Source of the DNA: SAR92 bacterium BACL16 MAG-120619-bin48
Lineage (GTDB): Bacteria; Pseudomonadota; Gammaproteobacteria; Pseudomonadales; Porticoccaceae
DNA length: 64,000 nt
Assembly: GCA_001438605.1 (NCBI GenBank)
Contig: LIDE01000012.1
Location: 26,001-90,000 of the forward strand
Reading direction: 5' to 3'
Both the position numbers and the translations under genes were made by a program. The notes below the pieces were generated by a model. It was not told where the DNA came from, searched no databases, and saw only the letters and a program-made list of their open reading frames with translations. Shown here piece by piece: positions 51,554 to 61,408 of the stretch; position 1 is the stretch's first letter, and every line of letters starts with the position of its first letter.

Positions 51554-53653
51554 ATGGATACTTTTATGCTCTCGAATGACACACTGAATATTCTTATTGT
51601 CGAGAAATCCCACGACGAAGCAAATCGCTTTATTAGTATTCTGCGCAGCGCCGATTTCAATGTGGACGCCAAGCTAGCAACCAACGAAGAAGAGTTACAA
51701 AAATACATCTCAATGCGCAACTGGGATCTTCTGCTAGCAGCGCTCGGCTATACAACTGTGCCGGTGCAAAATATTTTTCAACGCATTAGACGGGCGGAAA
51801 GAGACGTCTCTGTCATTTTAATTAGTCAACAATACAGCGAAAAAAACCTTATCGAAGGTCTGCGTCTCGGCGCTGTCGATGTGGTTATCGAAGACCAAGA
51901 CCAACACCTTATACAGGTGGTTCAACGCACACTGGCAAGCGTGCACGACCGACGTCAATGTCGCGAGTGGGAGCGTAAGCTCTCCGTTGCAGAAAAGCGC
52001 GCACACCACCTAATGGAGATATCACGTTTTCCTATCGCGATTATCAAAGAAGGGGCCTACGCCTACGCAAATGAGGCCTGCGCCAATATCTTCGGCTTCT
52101 CCGACCCCGACGAAATGCTCTGCCTGCCGATTATCGACAACATAGCGCCCAAGGACCGGGAAAAATTAAAGGCCTACATGGTACCTCTAGAAGCTAACAA
52201 CGACATTGTTCCATTTGAAGCAGCAGCGCAGATACTAGACATTAACAATCGTCAAATAGAATCCTTTCTTCAAATACATCAGATCCAATATGAAGGCGAA
52301 CCAGCACTGCAACTCACGATTAACAAAGACAAACTGTTCGAAGCGCACATGGCCCCCAGTGAAGCCCAAGCCCAGACAGAATACAGCGCAATTCAGCCCC
52401 ATCTGGTCTACGAACTCATCAGCCGAGGCATTAACCGGTCTGCTCAGAACGGCCAAGACGGCATGTTACTGAATATACAGATTGATAACTTTGATCAACT
52501 CAAAGAAGACTTGGGCATCGCCAAAGCTGAAAAGATTGCCCACTCTGTTGTGATGTTTGCCGCCAAATTATTTGACTACAACGTTGACTGTGGGCGAATT
52601 TCTGAAAACTGTTTTATCGTTGTTCTCGCTGAGAGTGACGCTGAAAAAGTGTTAGCGCTCAGCGAAAAAATGTCGCAACAAATAAGCGATGAAGTTTTCG
52701 ATATTGATAATCAAACATTTTCCCTCACCACATCGATTGGCATTACCGTACTCAACGAAAACGTCCCTTCAGTCGAGCGCGCACTCGAGCGCAGCCAAGA
52801 AGCGATAAATGAACTTCGCACTGATGGTGAGCGTGGCAACGGCGCAAAATTTTACGTGCCGGATATTCACTCTGACGATATTTCTAAATCTGAAGCTGTG
52901 ATTATTACCGCAAAAAACTTTTTGTCCAATGGTTCTTTTTCGATCCACTATCAACCCATTGTGCCGTTGATGGACGACAGCCATGGCAAGGAATACTACG
53001 AAATAATTCTCGGCATCGGCAGTGACGTTCCAACATCCGAAATACCCAATGACTTTATTAACAATCTCTTTAAATCTGAAATTGCCGCAGAGGTTGACCG
53101 CTGGATTATCGGGCATGCGCTTACCGCTCTGGCAGAGAAACTCAAAAGTCATCCCGAAACACAGCTTTTCGTGAATATCAGCGCACAGTCTTTTACTGAC
53201 GAAGCCTTCATGCCGTGGTTGCAAGAGACTCTAAAGGCGAGCCATCTCTCCCCTAGCGCGCTGATTTTCCAGTTTCGGGAAATTGATGCGGTGCGCCATC
53301 TGAATCAAGCTGCGTCAATCTGCAGACAGATGAAGCAAGCTAACTTTAAGGTGGGAATCAGTAATTTTGGTATCGCCATCAATCCCGCTAAAACCATTGA
53401 AATGATTGCCGCAGATTTTATTAAAATAGACCGTATGATTGCCGAAAAGCTCGAAAAAGGGCCAGAAGGTAAAACAGATTTTCAAAAGCTGATGGGAGCT
53501 ATGACCGGCACTGGCGTGAACACCATCGTTCCCTTTGTTGAACGGGCCTCAATTATCCCTACCCTCTGGCAGCAGGGTGTGCAGTATATTCAAGGCCACT
53601 ATATTAAAAAGCCGTCCCCCGACATGGACTTTGACTTCTCTGAGGGCACTTAA
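51554..53653 (+). CDS. fimX: FimX-like REC-PAS-degenerate GGDEF-degenerate EAL protein
   Basis: REC-like N-terminus without a phosphoacceptor Asp; GGDEF site reads GRISENCF; EAL site reads YEIILGIG; next to serB as remembered for Pseudomonas fimX. Confidence 0.72.
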   Translation: MDTFMLSNDTLNILIVEKSHDEANRFISILRSADFNVDAKLATNEEELQKYISMRNWDLLLAALGYTTVPVQNIFQRIRRAERDVSVILISQQYSEKNLIEGLRLGAVDVVIEDQDQHLIQVVQRTLASVHDRRQCREWERKLSVAEKRAHHLMEISRFPIAIIKEGAYAYANEACANIFGFSDPDEMLCLPIIDNIAPKDREKLKAYMVPLEANNDIVPFEAAAQILDINNRQIESFLQIHQIQYEGEPALQLTINKDKLFEAHMAPSEAQAQTEYSAIQPHLVYELISRGINRSAQNGQDGMLLNIQIDNFDQLKEDLGIAKAEKIAHSVVMFAAKLFDYNVDCGRISENCFIVVLAESDAEKVLALSEKMSQQISDEVFDIDNQTFSLTTSIGITVLNENVPSVERALERSQEAINELRTDGERGNGAKFYVPDIHSDDISKSEAVIITAKNFLSNGSFSIHYQPIVPLMDDSHGKEYYEIILGIGSDVPTSEIPNDFINNLFKSEIAAEVDRWIIGHALTALAEKLKSHPETQLFVNISAQSFTDEAFMPWLQETLKASHLSPSALIFQFREIDAVRHLNQAASICRQMKQANFKVGISNFGIAINPAKTIEMIAADFIKIDRMIAEKLEKGPEGKTDFQKLMGAMTGTGVNTIVPFVERASIIPTLWQQGVQYIQGHYIKKPSPDMDFDFSEGT

Positions 53654-53738
53654 TATGGCTTTGCTAAAAAAGTGTCTAGTGCAGTAATTTTTTGGCGGCG
53701 GTGACCTGTCCACAGACACCGCTCTCGTGCCCACCCCG

Positions 53739-55031
53739 CTAGTCGAGCAACCGCGTGTCCTTGTCGCTGTAGCCCAACAAATAGAGAATACCATCCAGCC
53801 CCAAATTTGAAATAGACTGCTTAGCAGAGGCTTTTACCAGCGGTTTAGCGCGGAACGCAATACCAAGACCAGCAATGCTCAGCATAGGTAAATCATTGGC
53901 GCCATCGCCAACAGCAATGACCTGCTCAAGTCTGAGACCTTCCTGCGCCGCAATCTGACGCAGCAATTCCGCCTTGCGCTGCCCATCAATAATATCGCCG
54001 GTAACACGCCCCGTCACATAGCCATTTTCGATATCCAATTGATTGGCATAAACATAATCAACACCCAAACGCTTCTGTAAATGTTGGCCGAAAAAAGTAA
54101 AGCCTCCGGAAACAATCGCCGTTTTGTAACCCAGTTTCCTGAGGGTTGAAATAAGATGCTCGGCGCCTTCGTTGAGCACCAGGCGCTCGGCAACTGATTG
54201 TAAAACGTCGGCACTAAGGCCCTTAAGAAGGCCAACTCGCTGGGTAAAGCTCTGTTTAAAATCGAGCTCGCCCTGCATCGCCGCCTCGGTTATCGCGGCT
54301 ACCTGTTCACCCACACCAGCCTCATAGGCAAGCTCATCGATAACCTCTGCATCGATCAGGGTTGAGTCCATATCGAATACCACGAGCCGTCGGTTGCGAC
54401 GGAAAATAGTATCCTCTTGATAGGCGATATCAATTTCATAGCGACTCGAGAGCTCAAGCAATTCACTTTTAAACTGCACGGCATCTGTGGGCTCGCCGCG
54501 CACGGAGAACTCAACACAGGCACGTCCCAGCTGATGGGTTTCATCCAAGCGCACACGCCCCGACAAGCGGACAATTTTATCGATGTTTAAGCCGTGGTCG
54601 CTGATGACTTTGGTCACCGCCGCCAAATGGTCCGCGTCTATTTTGCGCGCCAGTAGGGTGACGATGTAGCGAGACTTGCCCTGCTGCTCAACCCAATGTT
54701 GATAATCGGCCTCTGAAATTGGCTGAAATCGGGTATGCATGCCCAGCGCTAACAGCTCTGACTGCACTTGACTAGTCATCTCAGCGGTTTCAGAGCTCTG
54801 CGGCACGGCCGCTAAAATCCCTAAATTGAGTTGATCGTGTATCACGGCTTGGCCGATATCTAAGACGGTTACCGCAAAGCGGGACAACACCGCGGTCACC
54901 GCACTGGTGACGCCGGGCTTGTCATGCCCCGAAACATTTATCAGTAATATGTCTTTCACAGATTTGGACCATTGTCGTTTTGAGGTCGCCATTATATAAA
55001 AGCTGGAGGAATAGGATAGAATACGCAGCAA
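53739..55031 (-). CDS. serB: Phosphoserine phosphatase with N-terminal ACT region
   Basis: LVVFDMDSTLIDAEVIDELA; AIVSGGFTFFGQHL; IAVGDGANDLPMLSIAGLGIAFRAKP. Confidence 0.95.
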   Translation of the reverse strand: MLRILSYSSSFYIMATSKRQWSKSVKDILLINVSGHDKPGVTSAVTAVLSRFAVTVLDIGQAVIHDQLNLGILAAVPQSSETAEMTSQVQSELLALGMHTRFQPISEADYQHWVEQQGKSRYIVTLLARKIDADHLAAVTKVISDHGLNIDKIVRLSGRVRLDETHQLGRACVEFSVRGEPTDAVQFKSELLELSSRYEIDIAYQEDTIFRRNRRLVVFDMDSTLIDAEVIDELAYEAGVGEQVAAITEAAMQGELDFKQSFTQRVGLLKGLSADVLQSVAERLVLNEGAEHLISTLRKLGYKTAIVSGGFTFFGQHLQKRLGVDYVYANQLDIENGYVTGRVTGDIIDGQRKAELLRQIAAQEGLRLEQVIAVGDGANDLPMLSIAGLGIAFRAKPLVKASAKQSISNLGLDGILYLLGYSDKDTRLLD

Positions 55032-55066
55032 TTAAATTTTAATCGGGCAAGACACAAGGACTCGGA

Positions 55067-56266
55067 ATGCACCGCCACTATTCCATGGCTCAAAAACTAC
55101 CCGCCGCAGTACTGTCAATATGCCTACTGCTAGGCCTCGTTAGCTGGGCGCTGCTGCACTCCTACGCGAATGACATTAGCCAGCAAACTATCCAAGAGAA
55201 AGGCGATATCACCATCAATCAATTGATGGAGCTGGTTCGAACACCCCTATTTAACAACGATACCATTAGTATTCAGGTAGCACTTCAGAATGTCACAAAA
55301 GATGATTTAATCATCAGCGCCAGCGTCTATGGCGTCGACAACCAGTTGATCGCGCAAAGTAAGAACACCCCCGCTGACAAGACAGTGGTCAATAATTTCA
55401 GCCGCGACATCATGTTGCAAGACACTCAAGCGGGCAAAATTCTACTGACCGTCAATAGCCAAGCGATACAAGCGCGCCAGAATGCAGCTGTAACAGGATG
55501 CTTAGTGTTGTGGTTATTGTTCACCGCAGCCTGCACCTACGGCTGTCACGTATTTGCGGAACAGCTGTCGCGGCGCATTCGCCTATTGATCAATCGACTG
55601 CCCGGCAATTCAGAAACCTTTGGCGACGAGATAGCGGCGCTTGAGCTGCGCCTGCAACCGCTATTGTCGCGACGCACCGATGAAGGATTGGCAGACACAG
55701 ACTACTACTGCTCACTGATTACCGCGACCATTAAAAATCGACAGCGACTAGACAGCCAGCTCAATCGTCAAAATTTGACGCTGCTCTTTGAAAAAATTGA
55801 CTACTGCACACTGCGCACGCTGGAACTCTACGGCGGACAGCGCATTGAAGGCAGTGAAGGTGCCATACACTTTTATATTCGCTCAACCCAGCTCTCAAAA
55901 CAGCATCTGCTAGTGTGTCTGATGGCGGTCTACTCCCTGCAACAACTTCTTGAGCGGCTGTCTAAGGCCCTTGGCATTGACTTGGAAATTGCTTGGACAG
56001 TGTGCAGCAAGGCGCTGCCGTCGGCGCCATTATTTCAATATCACGAGGGATTGGATGAATTGAAGCAGCAAGCTATGGTGATGGCCACACAACTGCAAGA
56101 AGGAACTATCGGCATGCATTCATTGGAATTCGACATTGATCAACTCTCGTCGATCGCCCGATTCTTGCCCTTCGATGACCACTTTTTTGTTCTGCAGGGC
56201 TTTCCCGAAGGACGCCAGTTACTGTTAGAAAAGCAAATTCAGCACTTGGTTGGCATTTGTTTATAA
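55067..56266 (+). CDS. Smp/AhpA (YtjB)-family membrane protein
   Basis: N-terminal TM, periplasmic domain, second TM; divergent from serB as smp/ytjB is in E. coli. Confidence 0.68.
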   Translation: MHRHYSMAQKLPAAVLSICLLLGLVSWALLHSYANDISQQTIQEKGDITINQLMELVRTPLFNNDTISIQVALQNVTKDDLIISASVYGVDNQLIAQSKNTPADKTVVNNFSRDIMLQDTQAGKILLTVNSQAIQARQNAAVTGCLVLWLLFTAACTYGCHVFAEQLSRRIRLLINRLPGNSETFGDEIAALELRLQPLLSRRTDEGLADTDYYCSLITATIKNRQRLDSQLNRQNLTLLFEKIDYCTLRTLELYGGQRIEGSEGAIHFYIRSTQLSKQHLLVCLMAVYSLQQLLERLSKALGIDLEIAWTVCSKALPSAPLFQYHEGLDELKQQAMVMATQLQEGTIGMHSLEFDIDQLSSIARFLPFDDHFFVLQGFPEGRQLLLEKQIQHLVGICL

Positions 56267-56303
56267 CAGATTAATAAGAGTTATCTTCGAAAGAAGCTAG
56301 TAC

Positions 56304-56828
56304 TCACTCCAGAGATAAATGAGAAGTATCAACCTGCACTGCATCTGTGGCATCAACTTCCTGAGGTTTAATAATCTCGCTGCCAATCGGCTCGAGCGAT
56401 AAATGATCAACGGGGATATTGCCAACGGGCTGCGCTGTCTCGACTGCGGGTAGGACATTTGTACCCAGAGGCGCGAGTGAGAATTTGCTGGATGAACTGG
56501 GGCTAGGGATGCTGGGGTTAGCGGGACTGGTGCTGGCCGATATATCCGCTGGCTCACGACAACTCTCCACGACCCGCGCCTGCGCCCCGGCATCGAAAAG
56601 ACGCTGATAAATTCGCTGCGCTGTCAGCTTGTCGATATTTCGCTTAACGTATACCACAGACCCTGAAAACAGCTTGTCGACCGCAGCGTCGTTCAAGGAA
56701 AAACTTGTCGCGACGCGCCGCTTGACCTCGTCTGTAGTGGCGCCGTCAAGGATATCGCCACGAAATACAACATCGAAAGTGGCACTCTCTGGCCCACTAC
56801 TGGATTCTTCTGGCGTCTCATCAACCAT
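56304..56828 (-). CDS. Conserved hypothetical soluble protein with Ser/Pro-rich C-terminus
   Basis: 174 aa; FDVVFRGDILDGATTDEVKRRVATSFSLNDAAVDKLFSGSVVYVKRNIDKLTAQRIYQRLFDAGAQARV resembles a small domain often fused to membrane proteins. Confidence 0.7.
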   Translation of the reverse strand: MVDETPEESSSGPESATFDVVFRGDILDGATTDEVKRRVATSFSLNDAAVDKLFSGSVVYVKRNIDKLTAQRIYQRLFDAGAQARVVESCREPADISASTSPANPSIPSPSSSSKFSLAPLGTNVLPAVETAQPVGNIPVDHLSLEPIGSEIIKPQEVDATDAVQVDTSHLSLE

Positions 56829-56912
56829 AAGCGACCTCCTAGTCTTTCACTCACATGATCATTGTAGTGTAGCCGCCGTACTGCGCATGTCTAATGCCAA
56901 GCGGCGACCCTG

Positions 56913-57710
56913 CTAACTGCCGCTCAAATGCTGATCCATTTCAAGTGCCGGCTGATCTTCAACAGGTGTGCCAATAATCCGCGCGGGAACACCTGCAACA
57001 GTAACGTGGGCTGGCACCGACTCGAGCACTAAGCTTCCCGCGCCGACCTTCACGCCATCGCCGACAGAAATGTTACCCAAAATTTTAGCCCCAGCTGAAA
57101 TCAGGACGCCGTTGCCGATTGTCGGGTGCCGGCTGCCACTCGCGCAGCCACTGCCGCCCAGCGTGACCGAATGCAGAATCGAAACATTATTGCCAACAAT
57201 GGCTGTCTCTCCAATGACGACGCCAGTGGCATGGTCAATCATAATGCCTGAACCCAAGCGCGCACCCGGGTGAATATCGACAGTGAACACAGCAGAAATC
57301 TTGCTTTGAAAAAACAGCGCTAGCATCTTGCGCTCTTGCAGCCACAGCCAGTGGGCCACGCGATACAGTTGTAGCGCCTGAAAGCCTTTAAAGTAGAGCA
57401 TCGGCATAAAATGCGTCTGACAGGCGGGGTCGCGTTCGAAACAGGCGAGGATATCGCTGCGCACAGCGTCTAAAATGGTTGGCTCTTGGGCCAACGCATC
57501 CGCGATAACAGTACTGATAACACCCTCAGAGAGCATAGTGTCGCCCAACTGCTCCGCCAAATTAGCACTCAACGCCTGCGCAAGACTGGGGTGCTGTAAA
57601 ATGGCGGCATTAAAAAATGCTGCCATGATCGGTTCGCGCTCTGCCGCGTTTTGCGCTTCAGTTCGGATCAATTGCCACAGTGGGTCTGGCTCGAGCATCT
57701 TTTGTTCCAT
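56913..57710 (-). CDS. cysE: Serine O-acetyltransferase (copy 2)
   Basis: MLYFKGFQALQLYRVAHWLW; SGIMIDHATGVVIGETAIVGNNVSILHSVTLGGSG. Confidence 0.93.
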   Translation of the reverse strand: MEQKMLEPDPLWQLIRTEAQNAAEREPIMAAFFNAAILQHPSLAQALSANLAEQLGDTMLSEGVISTVIADALAQEPTILDAVRSDILACFERDPACQTHFMPMLYFKGFQALQLYRVAHWLWLQERKMLALFFQSKISAVFTVDIHPGARLGSGIMIDHATGVVIGETAIVGNNVSILHSVTLGGSGCASGSRHPTIGNGVLISAGAKILGNISVGDGVKVGAGSLVLESVPAHVTVAGVPARIIGTPVEDQPALEMDQHLSGS

Positions 57711-57722
57711 CTCTTGTATCGG

Positions 57723-58427
57723 TTAGTCGCGCAACTGAATGTAACGCTGATAGATCTCATCTAAATGCGCCAGCACAACATCGCGCAGCAAAATCTGCGA
57801 ACTTTCTATTCGCTCAGTTATCAATTGCGTGTTCAATTTTGCGGCGAACTGCTCCGCGAGAGGGCGGTAACTAATATGCCAGCGCTCCGGCGCAATACCC
57901 CCCCTATCGAGTGCGTAGGGCCGGTAAAACTCAGCACCTGGCGCCAATAGAGTGTCCAGCCAATTGTGCATCGGCGCAAAAACACCGTCGCCCTCGACTT
58001 CGTCTGGCGTCAGCTGAACGCGGTAATTGCTATCAACCGCCGCTGCATCATAAATATCAAAATCAGTACCCCAGTGATGCCGTGACGTTCCAGGCAGTGC
58101 AGACCAGCGCAAAATCGCCTGCGCCTGCTGCCATTCACTTAATTGACTCAAATCAATAACCGCACCGTCATCATTGTAGACCGGCCGCAACCCCAGCACC
58201 TTATCGTTCCAAATTTTAAGTTGCCGATCAAAACTGCGGAAGCTACTGCAAAGACGCAACTGAAAGCCGTGCTCCGCAGCATGGGAAACCAACCTATTAA
58301 GCGGATCAATAACCTCGCCATGAACCAAAAAAGGCGAGGCGCAACCCTGCCATTCCGCCAGATGCTTTTCTGTGGAGCCGGTTAGGCTGTCTCGATTGAT
58401 CGATAAATGGCTATGATTGACCTGCAT
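57723..58427 (-). CDS. M15-family metallopeptidase (D-Ala-D-Ala carboxypeptidase-like)
   Basis: LCSSFRSFDRQLKIWNDK, SRHHWGTDFDIYD, ERWHISYRP. Start uncertain; ORF extends to 58496. Confidence 0.85.
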   Translation of the reverse strand: MQVNHSHLSINRDSLTGSTEKHLAEWQGCASPFLVHGEVIDPLNRLVSHAAEHGFQLRLCSSFRSFDRQLKIWNDKVLGLRPVYNDDGAVIDLSQLSEWQQAQAILRWSALPGTSRHHWGTDFDIYDAAAVDSNYRVQLTPDEVEGDGVFAPMHNWLDTLLAPGAEFYRPYALDRGGIAPERWHISYRPLAEQFAAKLNTQLITERIESSQILLRDVVLAHLDEIYQRYIQLRD

Positions 58428-58589
58428 GGCATTGTTTATACTCGCGCGGCGGCCTAGAAGTAAAGGCCGATTTGCCGCAAAATCTGTCCTGCGCATGGAT
58501 AAATATATATTTGTAGTCGGTGATTGAAATATTTCTGCCTGACCTCATCTATAGACACAGCAGTAATTACGACAAACCTGGAGACACAA

Positions 58590-59483
58590 ATGTTTAGAAT
58601 CGGTTTATTTCTTCTCACTAACGTGGCCATTATTGCGGTCGCGAGTATTACCTTAAGCCTGCTCGGGGTGAGCGGTATTTTGGCCAACAACGGCGTTGAC
58701 CTAGATCTAGGGTCTCTGCTGATTTTCTGCGCAGTGTTTGGCTTTGCCGGATCTTTTATTTCCCTCCTGCTGTCCAAATTTATGGCGAAAATGTCCAGCG
58801 GCACGAAGATTATCAGCCAACCGCAAAATGACGATGAGCGCTGGCTGCTGACGACGGTTGCTGAACTGGCCAAAAAAGCCGATATCGGAATGCCCGAAGT
58901 CGGTATCTTCCCAGCGCAGCAATCGAATGCCTTCGCCACGGGTTGGAATAGAAACAACGCGCTTGTCGCCGTAAGCGCAGGATTGTTGCAGCGTTTCAGC
59001 CGCGACGAAGTGCGCGCCGTGCTGGCTCACGAAATTGGCCATGTTGCCAATGGCGACATGATCACCCTGAGTCTGGTGCAGGGCGTGGTCAACACCTTTG
59101 TGATGTTTTTTGCCCGCTTGATTGGCTTCTTTGTCGACCGCGTAATCTTGAAAAACGAACGAGGCTTAGGCCTTGGCTACTGGATTACCACTATCGTCGC
59201 AGAAATTTTTCTGGGCATTCTCGCATCCATCATCGTTATGTGGTTTTCGCGCAGACGAGAGTTCCGCGCGGATGCTGCCGGCGCAGAGCTCGCCGGGCGT
59301 TCAGCGATGATTGGCGCGTTGCGCAAACTTCAGGAAGAGACCAAGGCGCACGTATCAAACCAGATGCCAGACACATTAACGGCGTTCGGCATCTCGTCCG
59401 GCTGGAAGCAGCGCACCTCGAAGTTATTTATGACTCACCCACCGCTTGAAGAGCGAATTGAGGCGCTGCGCTTTGGTCAGTAA
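58590..59483 (+). CDS. htpX: Membrane zinc metalloprotease HtpX
   Basis: [38 protein letters not shown]. Start trimmed to MFRIGLF at 58590. Confidence 0.96.
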   Translation: MFRIGLFLLTNVAIIAVASITLSLLGVSGILANNGVDLDLGSLLIFCAVFGFAGSFISLLLSKFMAKMSSGTKIISQPQNDDERWLLTTVAELAKKADIGMPEVGIFPAQQSNAFATGWNRNNALVAVSAGLLQRFSRDEVRAVLAHEIGHVANGDMITLSLVQGVVNTFVMFFARLIGFFVDRVILKNERGLGLGYWITTIVAEIFLGILASIIVMWFSRRREFRADAAGAELAGRSAMIGALRKLQEETKAHVSNQMPDTLTAFGISSGWKQRTSKLFMTHPPLEERIEALRFGQ

Positions 59484-59889
59484 CCCTGACACGCAGCAGA
59501 GCATCGATCGCGATTATTTTCTCTGCTGCCTCAGCGACCTCGAGGATTTGCAAACCATCGAGCTGACGATTGCCGATCGTCAGCTCTTCGCAATTCGTCA
59601 GGACAACCAGCTGTTTGCCTATTGGAACAGCTGTCCGCATATGGGGGTGCCACTTAATTGGCGGCCCGAGAGATTTTTAGACTTAGATCGAACCTTTTTG
59701 CAGTGCTCGTCACACGGTGCACTGTTTCAAATTCACGACGGCGAGTGCGTCGCAGGGCCCTGCGTGAGCGATCACCTGACTGTCATTAGCTTAAAGGCCG
59801 AGGGCGACCACTATTTTATTTCCGCCAATCAGCCACTGCCGGCGCCGTTGATCAATCTACGCGCTGCAGCTATGCGTGATCTCGACTAG
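59446..59889 (+). CDS. Small Rieske [2Fe-2S] protein
   Basis: [10 protein letters not shown]...[10 protein letters not shown] Rieske ligands. True start probably downstream, near the htpX stop. Confidence 0.82.
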   Translation: MKSELRRCALVSNPDTQQSIDRDYFLCCLSDLEDLQTIELTIADRQLFAIRQDNQLFAYWNSCPHMGVPLNWRPERFLDLDRTFLQCSSHGALFQIHDGECVAGPCVSDHLTVISLKAEGDHYFISANQPLPAPLINLRAAAMRDLD

Positions 59890-59899
59890 TCTCTAGAAA

Positions 59900-60589
59900 C
59901 TAGAGCTTGAAGGGCAGAGGGCGCTGCAAGCGTATATCAGCGCCATCAAAATCCGCCTGCCACGCCAAAACTTCAACGCCGCTGGCCATGGCCTCAGCGA
60001 GTGTCTCTGCGTAGACTCGGTCGATATGCGAGGCAACAGAAACCCTGTCAACGCCGCTCAGCTGAACACAGAATAGCAGCACTGCACGATGCCCCGCCGC
60101 AACCATGGCCGACAGTTCCCGCAGATGTTTCGCGCCACGTGCGGTCACAGCATCTGGAAACTGTGCGCAGCCATTGCCGCAATCTAGGGTAACGTTTTTT
60201 ACCTCGACGTAGCAGGATTCACCGTCGCGTTCAAGCAACAAGTCGATGCGGCTCTTTTCGTCGCCATAGCGCACCTCACTGCGAATCGTCGAATAGCCGC
60301 AGAGGTCAGGTATCAGATCAGCCTCTATTGCCCCTTTTACCAGCGCGTTGGGGCGAGCGGTGTTGACCCCAGCAAGATTGCCAAAGGCCGTTGTCACGAT
60401 TTCTAATGTGCCGACCAATTTGCGCTTCGGATTATCGGAGAGCGAATACCAGCAGGGCGAGCCCTCGACTAAGCAATTCTGCATAGAACCTGTGTTTGCG
60501 CAATGTAGGGTCAGGAGCTCGCCACTCTCGGTTTGGACGTCGGCAAAAAACCGTTTATAGCGTTTCAAGAAAAAAGCACGGTGCAACAC
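59900..60589 (-). CDS. sfsA: SfsA family protein (sugar fermentation stimulation protein homolog)
   Basis: FLKRYKRFFADVQTESGELLTLHCANTGSMQNCLVEGSPCW; YVEVKNVTL. Confidence 0.94.
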   Translation of the reverse strand: MLHRAFFLKRYKRFFADVQTESGELLTLHCANTGSMQNCLVEGSPCWYSLSDNPKRKLVGTLEIVTTAFGNLAGVNTARPNALVKGAIEADLIPDLCGYSTIRSEVRYGDEKSRIDLLLERDGESCYVEVKNVTLDCGNGCAQFPDAVTARGAKHLRELSAMVAAGHRAVLLFCVQLSGVDRVSVASHIDRVYAETLAEAMASGVEVLAWQADFDGADIRLQRPLPFKL

Positions 60590-60859
60590 GTATAACCCAC
60601 TCTTTGATTAATTTCAGTCGTCGAGTGGCAATACTAGCAGTTTATGTTATGAATAAGAGGTGTAAAAAATCGTGATGTCTCTCAGGCAGACATTATGATT
60701 GAGAGAGATACGGTGATTAATCCCTGCTCTCAGCAAAAAATGCGGCGGTGCTAGAGTTTTTATCGGGATTACGTTAAATTTCTCTTGAATAATTGGCTCA
60801 ATGTCTCTATAAACTCACGTCCTTTAATCTAGCCTAATAACTCAACACGGACTTTAGGG

Positions 60860-61327
60860 ATGGCAACAGCGAAAACCAAATCGACTTCAACTGCTAACGC
60901 AAGCAGCTCAACGACCCTTCATGGGCTTTCTCCTTATGTGGAGAAAAAAAATGAAGAGTACATGAACGAAAATCAGCGCAAGCACTTCAAGCAGATTCTC
61001 CAAGCTTGGCGCCGCGAGCTTATGGAAGAAGTGGATCGCACCGTTAATCACATGAAAGACGAAGCCGCTAACTTTCCGGATCCTGCCGACCGAGCAACGC
61101 AAGAAGAAGAGTTTAGCCTTGAACTGCGAACTCGCGACCGCGAACGCAAGCTGATCAAAAAAATTGATAAAACTTTGTTGCGCGTCGAAGACAATGACTA
61201 CGGGTTTTGTGACCAATGTGGCGTTGATATCGGTATACGACGTCTTGAAGCTCGCCCAACCGCTGACCTTTGCGTCGACTGTAAGACTCTTGACGAAATT
61301 AAAGAAAAACAGATCACTGGCGGCTAA
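60860..61327 (+). CDS. dksA: RNA polymerase-binding transcription factor DksA
   Basis: Zinc finger [25 protein letters not shown]; coiled-coil [25 protein letters not shown]. Confidence 0.96.
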   Translation: MATAKTKSTSTANASSSTTLHGLSPYVEKKNEEYMNENQRKHFKQILQAWRRELMEEVDRTVNHMKDEAANFPDPADRATQEEEFSLELRTRDRERKLIKKIDKTLLRVEDNDYGFCDQCGVDIGIRRLEARPTADLCVDCKTLDEIKEKQITGG

Positions 61328-61408
61328 CCTGCCAATCAATCTACTGCAAAAATACCACGGCACGCGCGCAGCGGCGGCGACTGCCTATTACTTGCAGTAG
61401 ATTTTTTT

